Notes under the pieces: model-generated
Database searches by the model: none
What the model was told of the DNA's origin: nothing
What the model saw: only the letters and a program-made list of their open reading frames with translations
Part shown: piece by piece, positions 36,288 to 45,164 of the stretch
Numbering within the stretch: the stretch's first letter is position 1
Layout: each line of letters begins with the position of its first letter
Translations under genes and position numbers: made by a program
Assembly: GCA_024628785.1 (NCBI GenBank)
Contig: CP102404.1
Coordinates: forward strand, 980,674-1,044,673
Length of the DNA stretch: 64,000 bases
DNA from: Fusobacteria bacterium ZRK30
GTDB lineage: Bacteria > Fusobacteriota > Fusobacteriia > Fusobacteriales > Fusobacteriaceae
Reading direction: 5' to 3'

Positions 36288-37129
36288 AGATAGCTGTATT
36301 AAGCGGAAAAGGAGGAACTGGAAAAACTACTGTTACTTCTAATTTTGCTGTAAATATAAAAAACTCTATAAGTATAGATTCTGATGTGGAGGAACCAAAT
36401 TTACATATTTTTATGGATATGAAAAATTCAGCTTTTGAATCGGTATATACACTCTATCCGTCTATCGATAAGGATCTCTGCAGTCTCTGCGGCAGATGCG
36501 GAGATTTCTGTAACTATCATGCTGTAATTCCTGCAAAAAATCAGGTAATCGTTTTCAAGGAAAGCTGTCATGACTGTGGCGGGTGCAAATTAGTGTGTCC
36601 AAATGGTGCTATCACATATAAAAAGCGTGAGATCGGGCAGATTTTTAGCGGCAGATCAAAATATAATACACAACTTTCTTATGGCCTTTTAAATATCGGC
36701 GAGATGTCAGGAGTGAAGATTATCGACCAGTTAAAACAATCTAACGATTCAGATCAAAATATAATTTTTATCGATTCTCCTCCCGGGACTTCATGTGCCA
36801 CAGTGGCAGCAGTAGAAGATGCAGATTATGCTGTAATAGTTTCTGAACCTACACCTTTTGGAGTCAGTGATATGAAGATGGTTGTAGAGATGCTTCGTCA
36901 AATGAAAATACCTTTTGGACTTGTTATAAATAAAGCCGGATTGGGGGATGAGGAGATCTACCATTACTGCAGAGATGAAAATATAGAAATTTTAGGAGAG
37001 ATTCCCTTTGATAAAAGGATAGCTGAACTCTATGCCGACGGGAAAATATTCAGCATTTCCCTCCCTGAATACAAAAATTTATTCAATGATATCTATAAAA
37101 ATATAACAAAGGGGAGGGGGACACTATGA
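36284..37129 (+). CDS. MinD-superfamily P-loop ATPase with inserted ferredoxin domain (first)
   Basis: A 281-residue ATPase with the deviant Walker A SGKGGTGKTTVTSNFA (residues 6-21) and, inserted about residues 60-100, a two-cluster ferredoxin (CSLCGRCGDFC and CHDCGGCKLVCP). Members are thought to move or build Fe-S or heterometal clusters. It overlaps its neighbours by four bases on each side, in the orange-protein-like operon. Confidence 0.9.
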   Translation: MKIAVLSGKGGTGKTTVTSNFAVNIKNSISIDSDVEEPNLHIFMDMKNSAFESVYTLYPSIDKDLCSLCGRCGDFCNYHAVIPAKNQVIVFKESCHDCGGCKLVCPNGAITYKKREIGQIFSGRSKYNTQLSYGLLNIGEMSGVKIIDQLKQSNDSDQNIIFIDSPPGTSCATVAAVEDADYAVIVSEPTPFGVSDMKMVVEMLRQMKIPFGLVINKAGLGDEEIYHYCRDENIEILGEIPFDKRIAELYADGKIFSISLPEYKNLFNDIYKNITKGRGTL

Positions 37130-37983
37130 ATATAAATGAAATTATAGTTATCTCTGGTAAGGGAGGAACCGGTAAAACAACTTTAACAGCTTCTCTTATT
37201 CCATATTTAAACGATATAACTATCGCCGATTGTGATGTAGATGCTCCAGATCTAAATATTTTATTGAACCCTCAAATAAAGTCTGTTAACAGATTTGTAG
37301 GACTAAAAAAAGCTGTTATAGATAGTGATCAATGCATCCAATGCGGAGTGTGTGTGAGATCTTGCAAATTTTCTGCTATCTCCAAAGATATTATATTAAC
37401 TTCATCAAAATGCGAGGGTTGTGGGGTCTGTGAATTTATCTGTCCCCAAAACGCAATTTCAATGAAAGACGCAGTAGTAGGTGAACTCTATGAATCAGAT
37501 ACAGTTTTTGGTGATTTTGTCCATGCAAAACTTATTCCCGGTGAAGAAACCTCAGGAAAATTAGTGGCTGAAGTCAGGAAAAAAGCCAAGGCACTGGCAC
37601 TTTTAAAAAAGAAGAAAAATATTATAGTAGACGGTTCCCCTGGTATTGCCTGCAATGTTATCAGTTCTATTACAGGAGCCAGCCAGGTTATAATAGTTAC
37701 CGAACCTACTTTTTCAGGACTCCACGATCTAAAAAGAATCTACGAATTAACTAAAAAATTTAACCTGAAGGTTCAGGTAGTTATAAATAAATTTGATCTT
37801 TCTCCTCAACATAGTGAGATGATAAAAAAATATTGTTTAGAAAAAAAAATAATAGTAGGGTTACAAATACCATTCACTCCAAAAATAGTAAGATCCATCG
37901 TCAGTAAAACTATTCCTTCCATAGGAGAAAAAGATTTTTTCCAAGAGATCGGTTTTTTCAAGTTTATAGACAGTTTAGTTTAA
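37126..37983 (+). CDS. MinD-superfamily P-loop ATPase with inserted ferredoxin domain (second)
   Basis: A 285-residue paralogue of the preceding gene: Walker A SGKGGTGKTTLTASLI (residues 10-25), DCDVDAPDLN, and the inserted ferredoxin (CIQCGVCVRSCKFSAI; CEGCGVCEFICPQNAI, about residues 65-110). The pair probably works as a heterodimer. It overlaps the first ATPase by four bases and is followed by a strong terminator. Confidence 0.9.
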   Translation: MNINEIIVISGKGGTGKTTLTASLIPYLNDITIADCDVDAPDLNILLNPQIKSVNRFVGLKKAVIDSDQCIQCGVCVRSCKFSAISKDIILTSSKCEGCGVCEFICPQNAISMKDAVVGELYESDTVFGDFVHAKLIPGEETSGKLVAEVRKKAKALALLKKKKNIIVDGSPGIACNVISSITGASQVIIVTEPTFSGLHDLKRIYELTKKFNLKVQVVINKFDLSPQHSEMIKKYCLEKKIIVGLQIPFTPKIVRSIVSKTIPSIGEKDFFQEIGFFKFIDSLV

Positions 37984-37987
37984 AAAG

Positions 37988-38030
37988 AAAAAAACATAAA
38001 TTTTCGTATCAGCGAAAATTTATGTTTTTT
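37988..38030. terminator. Terminator of the orange-protein-like operon
   Basis: AAAACATAAATTTTCG and CGAAAATTTATGTTTT form a 16-base-pair stem with a short loop and flanking A and T runs, so it may act in both directions. Confidence 0.9.
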
Positions 38031-38040
38031 ATTTACCTAA

Positions 38041-38103
38041 GAAAGCAACGTGACGTTGGATCCAAATAGACATAATTCAGGTTTTTATAATTTTTTATTG
38101 CTG
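38041..38103 (+). repeat. Dispersed hairpin repeat, copy B
   Basis: GCAACGTGACGTTGG (38045-38059), then ATCCAAATAGACATAAT and the tail GTTTTTATAATTTTTTATT. This is the copy closest to copy C at 28530. It lies between the orange-protein-like operon terminator and the second M42 gene. Confidence 0.8.
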
Positions 38104-38129
38104 ATTAAATGCAGCATCACTTTGATTTT

Positions 38130-39161
38130 TTATTTACAGTATTCAATTACTAATTTAGCTGTATTTAAAAGTCCATCTACATGGGTTCTCTCATATGAGT
38201 GAGATGAATCTACTCCAGGTCCTACAAGAGCATGTTTAATTTGTGCTCCACCACGTAAAAGTGCACTGGCATCTGATCCATAATATTTATAAATATCTAT
38301 AACATAATCAATCTCTTCGTTACGGCATAAATTAACCAGACGTTTTTTCATCTCCAAATCATATGGCCCTGAAGAATCCTTAGCACAAATAGTCACCTTA
38401 TTTTCTTTTGAAGTCTGACCGATTCCTGGAGATGCCATATCTATAGCCAATATTTCCTGGGTTAATGATGTAGCAATTCCTGATGCACCATGACCAACTT
38501 CCTCATAGTTAGATATAAAGAATTCCAGTGTATACTCTGGAACTATCTCATTTTCCATAAGATATTTGCAAACTCCTAGTATAATTGCTACTCCGGCTTT
38601 ATTGTCTAGATGACGACTCTTAATAAATCCAGATTTTGTTACCTCTACTCTTGGGTCTAAATATACAAAATCTCCTACATTTATCCCCAGTTTTTTTATA
38701 TCTTCTGCATTTTCTACCAGTTCGTCCAATCTTACTACCATATTGTCCTCTGTTCTCTTATCCGATCTAGGAGCATCTCCATAGTTGTGTACAGATGATT
38801 TTTCAAATAAGATCGTTCCTCTGATCTCTTCACCATCCATAGTAGATATAGTGCAGTATTCTCCATCTACAGAATTCCAAGCATATCCACCGATCTGAGT
38901 TAATTTTAAAAAACCATTGGATGTGATCTCCCTTACCATCCCACCTAAGGTATCGATATGGGCAGCAATTATCCTGCTATCCTCTTTTTTTCCGGGAAGA
39001 GTTGCCTTCAATGCTCCCTTGGGAGTTATTTCCGTTTTTACTCCTAATTTTTTAAACTCATCTCTGCATACTGCTATCCCTTTTTCAGTGTCACCACTAG
39101 GGCTGGGGATATTTAATATTTCCACTAATTTTTCTACCATATAATTTGTAATGTACTTCAT
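38130..39161 (-). CDS. M42 family metallopeptidase (second copy)
   Basis: A 343-residue aminopeptidase-like enzyme. Metal ligands in order: AAHIDTLGGMV (His/Asp near residues 67-69), SRHLDNKAG (Asp near 175), NYEEVGHG (Glu pair near 207), DMASPGIG and SHSYERTH (His near 325). It is only distantly similar to the M42 enzyme at 11817. It starts 16 bp after fchA, so it is probably cotranscribed with the folate/histidine genes and may trim peptides to supply amino acids for fermentation (inference). Confidence 0.87.
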   Translation of the reverse strand: MKYITNYMVEKLVEILNIPSPSGDTEKGIAVCRDEFKKLGVKTEITPKGALKATLPGKKEDSRIIAAHIDTLGGMVREITSNGFLKLTQIGGYAWNSVDGEYCTISTMDGEEIRGTILFEKSSVHNYGDAPRSDKRTEDNMVVRLDELVENAEDIKKLGINVGDFVYLDPRVEVTKSGFIKSRHLDNKAGVAIILGVCKYLMENEIVPEYTLEFFISNYEEVGHGASGIATSLTQEILAIDMASPGIGQTSKENKVTICAKDSSGPYDLEMKKRLVNLCRNEEIDYVIDIYKYYGSDASALLRGGAQIKHALVGPGVDSSHSYERTHVDGLLNTAKLVIEYCK

Positions 39162-39177
39162 CTACTCTCTCCTTTTT

Positions 39178-39822
39178 TTATAACTTAATTTTTTCATTTA
39201 CAAAATCCATAATTGCTTCCTTTAGGATTATAGATTCTTCTTCTATCCTTTCATAATTTCTCTTAAACCTTTCTACTTTAGCCTGATCTTTTAAAGATCC
39301 CAGGTTTATCTTTACGTTGAGTATAGCTCCTCTGATCCCTGTTTCCAAAAGCATAGCTCCTACACCCAGGTCCGTTACGGCATTTAGGTTTCCGTATTCA
39401 GAGAAAAACGGCAGTAATTCCATAGCTTCTAAAGAAGTTTTAGCAATCTCATAGGGAACTTCTGTAGCTTTTAAAGTAGCTTTTTGTATCTCCTCGCTTC
39501 TGACTGCTTTATTTTCATCGGTATCCTTGGGCAGTTTAAATGCTCCCATAAGGTCATTAAAAGATTTTGTATCCTCATCGATTAATATTTCTACTCTTTT
39601 TCTTATTTTCAGAAGTCTTCTATGTTTTGTTAAAAATTCCTCTTTGATCATATCATCAAATTCTCTATATTTTTTCTTGTCTATAACCAGTGATGCCATC
39701 ATACGAGATAATGCTATCCCCAATGATGAAGAGAGAGCTGCTACACTTCCTCCTCCAGGTGCCGGTGCATCTGAATCCACCACATTTATAAAGTCTCCTA
39801 ATTCTATATTTAAATAACTCAT
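39178..39822 (-). CDS. fchA: Formiminotetrahydrofolate cyclodeaminase
   Basis: Converts 5-formimino-THF to 5,10-methenyl-THF and ammonia. The 214-residue all-helical protein shows the family loop DSDAPAPGGGSVAALSSSLG (residues 15-34). Here it is a separate gene, unlike the fused vertebrate FTCD. It sits downstream of hutI and ftcD. A GGGGGGG tract and a small hairpin precede its start. Confidence 0.9.
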   Translation of the reverse strand: MSYLNIELGDFINVVDSDAPAPGGGSVAALSSSLGIALSRMMASLVIDKKKYREFDDMIKEEFLTKHRRLLKIRKRVEILIDEDTKSFNDLMGAFKLPKDTDENKAVRSEEIQKATLKATEVPYEIAKTSLEAMELLPFFSEYGNLNAVTDLGVGAMLLETGIRGAILNVKINLGSLKDQAKVERFKRNYERIEEESIILKEAIMDFVNEKIKL

Positions 39823-39827
39823 ATTTA

Positions 39828-39860
39828 CCCCCCCTATCGCCTACGGCGAAATTGATAATT
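39828..39860 (-). promoter_or_regulatory. Leader hairpin plus G-tract before fchA
   Basis: A 33-base element with the mini-hairpin TCGCC-GTA-GGCGA and a GGGGGGG ribosome binding tract. It matches 25 of 33 positions with an element in the same place before hutI (41233-41265). Confidence 0.5.
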
Positions 39861-39959
39861 TTTTTATGTATAGTTACATTTGAAATCCATTCAGATCTCT
39901 TAATTGTATTTTATCTTTTCTCCGTATTCTACCTGTATAACTTATGGACTATTTTATGC

Positions 39960-41222
39960 CTAATATATTACTTTCCCATCTGCCACTACCTGGATTCCAT
40001 TTTTATACACATCCTTAGTGTGATTTATCCCAAAGTGATACATTATATACTCTAAATTTGGTGTGTCAAAAATTACAAAATCTGCCTTCTTTCCTTTTGT
40101 AATACTTCCAATTTCTTTTCCCCTGTCCACCGAATAAGCAGAGTTCACAGTAACTGCACTAATAACTTCTTTAGGAGTCATCTTCAATTTCAATGATCCC
40201 AGCTGCATAGCCAGCTGTAAATTCTCTGTAGGAGAACTTCCAGGATTATAATCTGTAGACAGGGCTACTGCTACACCTTTTTCAATCATCTGACGAGCAT
40301 GTGCATAGTCTTTATTTAAATTAAATGAGGTTGCAGGGAGAATATCAGCTATCACTCCAGCTTCAGCCATATCTTCCATCCCTTTTTCACTGGCAGCCAT
40401 AAGGTGATCAGCAGAAAATGCTCCTAACTCTGCCGATAATTCTGCTCCCCCTAAGGTTACAATTTCATCTGCATGGATCTTTACTTTAAATCCAAGATCC
40501 TTGGCAGCATTTAATATCTTCCTGGTTTCCTCTATTGAAAAAACTCCCTCTTCACAGAAAACATCACAAAATTCAGCCAATTCCTTCTCTTTGATCATAG
40601 GCAGCGCTCCTATTATCTCACTAATAAATTCTTCCCTCTTCCCCTTATATTCAGGCGGCAGAGCATGAGCCCCTAAGTATGTTGATACCAAATCTATAGG
40701 GTGGTCTTTATTTAATTTTTTTACAACTTCTAACTGTTTTAATTCAGTTTCAATATCTAGTCCGTACCCGCTCTTAGCTTCTACAGTGGTTACACCAAAA
40801 GATAACATAATATCCAGACTTTTTTTAGCTTTTTTATATAATTCTTCAAAACTGGCCTGCCTTGTGGAATTTACCGTACTCAAAATCCCACCTCCGGCAT
40901 TTAAGATATCCATATAGGGAACCCCTTCTAATTTTTTAGAAAATTCATTTTCACGACTTCCCCCATGAACCAGGTGTGTATGTGGATCTATCAAGCCGGG
41001 AGTTACAGTCAGTCCCATGGCATCCTTTATTAATGTTGATTCTCCGATATATTTTTTATCGAATTCTCCTGATCCTGTTTCTAAAAATTTCCCGTCTTTA
41101 ATAACTATATAGCCGTCTTTTATTATCTCGACTTCCCCCATTTCTTTTCCGGCTCTGGCTTTTTCCCCTTCTCCCAGGGTAATTAAATTTCCTATATTTT
41201 TTACAATTAACTCCGCATACAT
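39960..41222 (-). CDS. hutI: Imidazolonepropionase
   Basis: Hydrolyses imidazolone propionate to formimino-glutamate in histidine degradation. The 420-residue amidohydrolase has the metal motif DPHTHLVHGG (about residue 75), VEAKSGYGLD, KIHADEI (His about residue 248) and STDYNPGSSP (Asp about residue 321). The ATG at 41222 lies 11 bases after the GGGGGG tract. It is flanked by ftcD and fchA, but hutH and hutU are not in the window. Confidence 0.95.
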   Translation of the reverse strand: MYAELIVKNIGNLITLGEGEKARAGKEMGEVEIIKDGYIVIKDGKFLETGSGEFDKKYIGESTLIKDAMGLTVTPGLIDPHTHLVHGGSRENEFSKKLEGVPYMDILNAGGGILSTVNSTRQASFEELYKKAKKSLDIMLSFGVTTVEAKSGYGLDIETELKQLEVVKKLNKDHPIDLVSTYLGAHALPPEYKGKREEFISEIIGALPMIKEKELAEFCDVFCEEGVFSIEETRKILNAAKDLGFKVKIHADEIVTLGGAELSAELGAFSADHLMAASEKGMEDMAEAGVIADILPATSFNLNKDYAHARQMIEKGVAVALSTDYNPGSSPTENLQLAMQLGSLKLKMTPKEVISAVTVNSAYSVDRGKEIGSITKGKKADFVIFDTPNLEYIMYHFGINHTKDVYKNGIQVVADGKVIY

Positions 41223-41232
41223 CTTAATATAT

Positions 41233-41265
41233 CCCCCCATACGACCTTCGGCCGAATTTATAATT
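41233..41265 (-). promoter_or_regulatory. Leader hairpin plus G-tract before hutI
   Basis: A 33-base element (AATTATAAATTCGGCC then GAAGG...GGGGGG) matching the element before fchA at 25 of 33 positions. It contains the palindrome TTCGGCCGAA and the ribosome binding tract of hutI. Confidence 0.5.
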
Positions 41266-41283
41266 AAACTCTTTTATTTTACC

Positions 41284-42177
41284 CTATAAATTAGACTCTA
41301 AAATCTTCTCCATTGAAAAGCCATCTAAACCTAAATAATATTCCATACTCATAGCAAGAGCTTCCATAGGTACACTTCCTATGATCTCGCTCCCTAATAC
41401 CGGCACCCCGTATCTTTTAGCTTCCATCTTCACAGTTTCAAAGACCCTGTAAAGGGGAGTTTTTTTATAGTTCACTACATTCATAGTCACCTGCACTATC
41501 CCTTTTTCCTTCAATTCTGCCGGTCCGGCTTTTATATATCTGAATCCACCACTGGAATGTCTGATCGCCTTAGCAATATTTTTCGCTATATTTACATCTG
41601 TCGTTCCTAAGTTTATATTAAAAGCTACTAGAGGTAACCTGGCTCCTACTCCTACTACTCCTGCTGTCCTGTGAGGCATACACTCTCCAAAATCAGGTTT
41701 CCATTGGGGATCTTTCATTTTTTCTGCCATCCCTTCAAACTGACCCTTTCTCACAGCAGCAAGGTTAATTCTTTCCTTGCAGGTAGCTGCTTCCTCATAC
41801 AAAAATACCGGGACCTTATAGTCATCAGCTATCCTTTTCCCCAATGTTATTGCCAGCTCTATACACTCCTCCATATCTATATTTTTAATGGGTATAAAAG
41901 GTACTACATCTGTAGCTCCCATCCTGGAGTGTTCTCCCCTATGAACATTTAAATCTATCAATTCTGTTGCAATTCCTATTGTTTCGTACACAGCTTCCAA
42001 TACTTTTAAAGGTTCCCCGATTATGTTTACAACTGTTCTATTATAATCTTTATCCGGTTCTACGCTGAGGAGTTTTACCCCCTCTCTATTTTTCAAAGGA
42101 GCAATTATTTTTTCTATCTTTTCTAAATCTTTTCCCTCACTAAAATTAGGCACACATTGTATTACTTGTTCTAACAT
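41284..42177 (-). CDS. ftcD: Glutamate formimidoyltransferase
   Basis: Transfers the formimino group of formimino-glutamate to tetrahydrofolate. The 297-residue protein is a stand-alone formiminotransferase domain: CVPNFSEGKDLEKIEKI near the start, NVHRGEHSRMGATDVVPFIP with the catalytic His (about residue 82) and GVGARLPLVAFNINLGT (about residue 180). AGGAGG precedes the ATG. It is the first gene of the ftcD-hutI-fchA-M42 cluster. Confidence 0.95.
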   Translation of the reverse strand: MLEQVIQCVPNFSEGKDLEKIEKIIAPLKNREGVKLLSVEPDKDYNRTVVNIIGEPLKVLEAVYETIGIATELIDLNVHRGEHSRMGATDVVPFIPIKNIDMEECIELAITLGKRIADDYKVPVFLYEEAATCKERINLAAVRKGQFEGMAEKMKDPQWKPDFGECMPHRTAGVVGVGARLPLVAFNINLGTTDVNIAKNIAKAIRHSSGGFRYIKAGPAELKEKGIVQVTMNVVNYKKTPLYRVFETVKMEAKRYGVPVLGSEIIGSVPMEALAMSMEYYLGLDGFSMEKILESNL

Positions 42178-42217
42178 ACCCTTGACCTCCTAAAATTTTT
42201 AAATTTTGTACACCACT

Positions 42218-42246
42218 ATATTAGTACTTTTTTCTCTTTTTTCCAA
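42218..42246 (-). promoter_or_regulatory. Predicted promoter of the ftcD operon
   Basis: TTGGAA (42241-42246), 17-base spacer, TAATAT (42218-42223) on the minus strand, about 40 bp before the ftcD start. Confidence 0.55.
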
Positions 42247-42288
42247 TTTTTTCTGGATTTTTTTAAAATTATAAGTGAAAAAATATTT

Positions 42289-42317
42289 TTGATTTCATTT
42301 TTTTTATGATATAATAT
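42289..42317 (+). promoter_or_regulatory. Predicted promoter of the formate/nitrite channel gene
   Basis: TTGATT (42289-42294), 17-base spacer, TAATAT (42312-42317) within overlapping TATAAT boxes, divergent from the ftcD promoter. Confidence 0.45.
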
Positions 42318-42359
42318 AATTCATGTTCAAATTTAGTAATTTAAAAAGGAAGGTATATT

Positions 42360-43145
42360 ATGTGTAAAGAAAACATGTACGATAATTATGAAACAGCAGG
42401 TAATGTTGTTAAGATGGGGATTAAAAAGGGAAACAGTAAAAGTATAAATATATTTTTATTTGGTATCTTAGGCGGATTTTTCATTGCTTTAGGATATATG
42501 GGATATATGACCGTTACCCAGACTATGAGAACCAGGGTAGATACAGGGTTAGCCAGCTTCTTAGGAGCCAGTGTCTTCCCGGTTGGTATAATGTTATGTA
42601 TAGTTGTAGGAGGATCATTATTTACCAGCAATAACTTATTGACCCTTGCACTATTTGATAAAAAAATCAGTTTAAAAAACTTATTGAGAAACTGGACCTT
42701 TGTATGGCTGGGAAATTTTACAGGTTCTATCGTAGCAGCTATCCTAGCTGTTACAGCAGGATTATATAAATCGGAAGCTATTCATTCTGTAGCTGTCCAC
42801 ATGGCAGAGCATAAGGCAGTTTTAGGATTTTCTGAAGCTGTAGCCAGTGCATTTTTCTGTAATGTTTTAGTAGCTTTAGGTGCCTGGATGACTATGTCCG
42901 GGAAAGATCTTGTTTCTAAAGTCATCGGTGTCTGGTTCCCGATTATGTTATTCGTACTCTGCGGATTTCAGCATGTAGTTGCTAATATGTATGTTCTAAG
43001 TTTAGGGATGATCTTAGGAGCAGACTACACCCTGGGACAGATGTTTATGAACAACATCATCCCCGTTACAATTGGAAATGCTCTTTCTGGAGGATTAATT
43101 ATTCCTGCTATGTACTATTTCTTATTGGTAAAAAAACAAAAATAA
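42360..43145 (+). CDS. Formate/nitrite transporter (FNT) family channel
   Basis: A 261-residue membrane channel with six helices and the FNT fold: GGFFIALGYMGYMTV (TM1), VVGGSLFTSNNLLTLALFD (TM2 and the broken helix/omega-loop-like site), GFSEAVASAFFCNVLVALGAWMT (TM4) and CGFQHVVANMYVLSLGM with the central histidine (about residue 205). It is divergent from the ftcD operon, whose product chain leads through formyl-THF to formate, so formate export is a plausible role (inference). Confidence 0.9.
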   Translation: MCKENMYDNYETAGNVVKMGIKKGNSKSINIFLFGILGGFFIALGYMGYMTVTQTMRTRVDTGLASFLGASVFPVGIMLCIVVGGSLFTSNNLLTLALFDKKISLKNLLRNWTFVWLGNFTGSIVAAILAVTAGLYKSEAIHSVAVHMAEHKAVLGFSEAVASAFFCNVLVALGAWMTMSGKDLVSKVIGVWFPIMLFVLCGFQHVVANMYVLSLGMILGADYTLGQMFMNNIIPVTIGNALSGGLIIPAMYYFLLVKKQK

Positions 43146-43154
43146 ATTTTAAAT

Positions 43155-43183
43155 TAAAAGCCGGCAGATCTGCCGGCTTTTAA
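43155..43183. terminator. Terminator after the FNT gene
   Basis: TTAAAAGCCGGCAGA pairs with TCTGCCGGCTTTTAA as a near-perfect palindrome, 10 bp past the stop codon. Confidence 0.9.
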
Positions 43184-43490
43184 TTTTTTAATTTTTTAAT
43201 TTTTTTAACTTATCACATCTTCCGACTTAATAATTTTTATTTTCTATCTCCCCTATTTAATTCAAATAAAAATAATCATTATAAAAAATCACAGAATATA
43301 TATATTTCCGCATACAAAAGTCCTAAAATAAACATATTTTTAAAATAAACATATTATTTTTTCAAACTTCTATTAATATTTCATTAGAAATCTTAGAAAA
43401 ATTTGACACATTTTCTTATATTGTGATACCATCCTTTTGTACATAATCAAACATAATGTTTGTCAATAGTACTAAAAAGAGGAGGGAAAT
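43184..43490 (+). promoter_or_regulatory. Intergenic region with the AbgT promoter
   Basis: A 307-bp AT-rich region without credible ORFs. TTGACA (43403-43408) and GATACC (43425-43430) at 16-base spacing are a weak promoter candidate for the AbgT gene. I see nothing else. Confidence 0.4.
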
Positions 43491-45113
43491 ATGAACGCAG
43501 AAATTCAAGTACAACTAGGCAAAAAGAAAATCGGTAAATTTGATAAATTTTTAAATTTTATTGAGGTAGCAGGTAATAAATTACCTCATCCTGTAGCAAT
43601 GTTTTTTGGTTTCTTTATAATAACAATTTTTTTATCAGCAGTTTTAGCTAAAACAGGTATCTCAGTAACGTACCAGGAGATTTCCAGAGCCACCGGGGCA
43701 GTTATAGATAAGACAACTACTGTTCAGAGTTTATTGACAGCTTCTGGAATTAGAGGGATCTTAACCAGCGGAGTAGATAACTTTACCGGCCATGCAGCAT
43801 TAGGATCTATCATCGTAGCCATGTTAGGGGTCGGTCTGGCTGAGGGTTCCGGACTTATAAATGCTGTTATAAAAAAAGTAGTATTATCTACTCCTAAATC
43901 TATGGTAGCAGGAATTGTAGTATTTGCAGGAGTTATGTCTAACATCGCATCAGATGCAGGATACGTTGTACTAATCCCACTGGGAGCAATTATATTCGCT
44001 TCATTCGGAAGACATCCCCTTGCGGGACTTGCTGCAGCATTTGCAGGAGTATCCGGCGGATTTTCAGCAAACTTACTGGTTGGAACTACAGATCCATTAT
44101 TAGGCGGAATCACAACTACCGCAGCACAGATAGTTTTACCGGGATATTCAGTTACTCCTACAGCAAATTTTTTCTTTATGGTAGCTTCTACATTTATGAT
44201 AACAATCGTCGGAGCATTTATTACCGATAAAATTGTTGAACCCAGACTGGGAAAATATACAGGTCCTAAACTGGATCTGGATGCCGGTTCAGATATATCT
44301 AAAGATGAGATCAAGGGAATGAGATTTGCAGGAATAGGGATGCTGGTATTTTTAGGAGCTGTCATCATGATGACTATCCCGGAAAATGGACTTCTTAGAT
44401 GGACTCCTGCTGAGATTCAAAATTTTGCCACAGAAAACGGTAGAACCCCTAGCAGTATGGAGATATTAAAACCATTTTTCAGTCAGTCTATTGTTTATAT
44501 CCTTATGATGTTCTTCTTCATTCCAGGGTTATTATTTGGAATTGGAGCTAAGACAATAAAAAGCCATAGAGACGTGATAGCTTCACTCAATAAAGCTATG
44601 GCATCTTGCGGAGCTATCCTGGTAATAATATTTGTTTCAGCACAGTTTGTATATGTGTTTACAAAATCAAATATTGGAATTATCATTGCAGTAAACTTGG
44701 CTGATCTTATGAAATCCATGGGAATAAGTGGAGTATGGGCTGCTGTAGGACTTATATTCTTAACTGCATTCATAAATTTATTCATTGGAGGAGCTTCTTC
44801 TAAATGGCTCATGTTGTCACCTGTATTTATCCCTATGTTTGCTCAATTAGGTTTATCACCTGAATATACACAGCTGGCTTATAGGATTGGAGATTCTACA
44901 ACTAATATTATCTCTCCCCTTATGTCATACTTTCCAATTGTAGTGGCATTTGCTGCAAAGTATGCATCTAAAAAAGACGGAATGGGAATAGGAACAATCA
45001 TAGCTATGATGCTTCCTTACTCAATTATATTCTTAGTGATTTGGAGTATTATGTTCCTTGCCTGGAGTTTCTTAGGTCTTCCAATAGGACCGGGAGTATC
45101 GATGTTTATATAA
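43491..45113 (+). CDS. AbgT family transporter (p-aminobenzoyl-glutamate type)
   Basis: A 540-residue membrane protein with about twelve helices. AbgT features: the N-terminal GKFDKFLNFIEVAGNKLPHP, MSNIASDAGYVVLIPLGAIIF (about residue 150), GGFSANLLVGTTDPLLGGIT (about residue 185) and GGASSKWLMLSPVFIPMF (about residue 437). Family members import p-aminobenzoyl-glutamate, a folate breakdown product, or export sulfonamides. Being next to folate one-carbon genes favours a folate-related substrate (inference). Confidence 0.92.
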   Translation: MNAEIQVQLGKKKIGKFDKFLNFIEVAGNKLPHPVAMFFGFFIITIFLSAVLAKTGISVTYQEISRATGAVIDKTTTVQSLLTASGIRGILTSGVDNFTGHAALGSIIVAMLGVGLAEGSGLINAVIKKVVLSTPKSMVAGIVVFAGVMSNIASDAGYVVLIPLGAIIFASFGRHPLAGLAAAFAGVSGGFSANLLVGTTDPLLGGITTTAAQIVLPGYSVTPTANFFFMVASTFMITIVGAFITDKIVEPRLGKYTGPKLDLDAGSDISKDEIKGMRFAGIGMLVFLGAVIMMTIPENGLLRWTPAEIQNFATENGRTPSSMEILKPFFSQSIVYILMMFFFIPGLLFGIGAKTIKSHRDVIASLNKAMASCGAILVIIFVSAQFVYVFTKSNIGIIIAVNLADLMKSMGISGVWAAVGLIFLTAFINLFIGGASSKWLMLSPVFIPMFAQLGLSPEYTQLAYRIGDSTTNIISPLMSYFPIVVAFAAKYASKKDGMGIGTIIAMMLPYSIIFLVIWSIMFLAWSFLGLPIGPGVSMFI

Positions 45114-45128
45114 TTAGAATTACATTTA

Positions 45129-45162
45129 AAAAGGCCGCCTGGGATACCGGGCAGCCTTTTTA
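45129..45162. terminator. Terminator between convergent abgT-type and PaaK-like genes
   Basis: AAAAGGCCGCC and GGGCAGCCTTTT form an imperfect GC-rich stem (one mismatch) followed by T on the plus strand, directly after the AbgT gene. Confidence 0.8.
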
Positions 45163-45164
45163 TT

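Noticed and set aside
40981..41250. Fused FTCD (formiminotransferase-cyclodeaminase) gene
   Set aside because: The two activities are in separate genes with hutI between them, each of normal stand-alone length.
43724..44368. Long minus-strand reading frame inside the AbgT gene
   Set aside because: It is an antisense shadow of a GC-richer membrane-protein gene, with biased composition (many A, P, T, I) and no start site.
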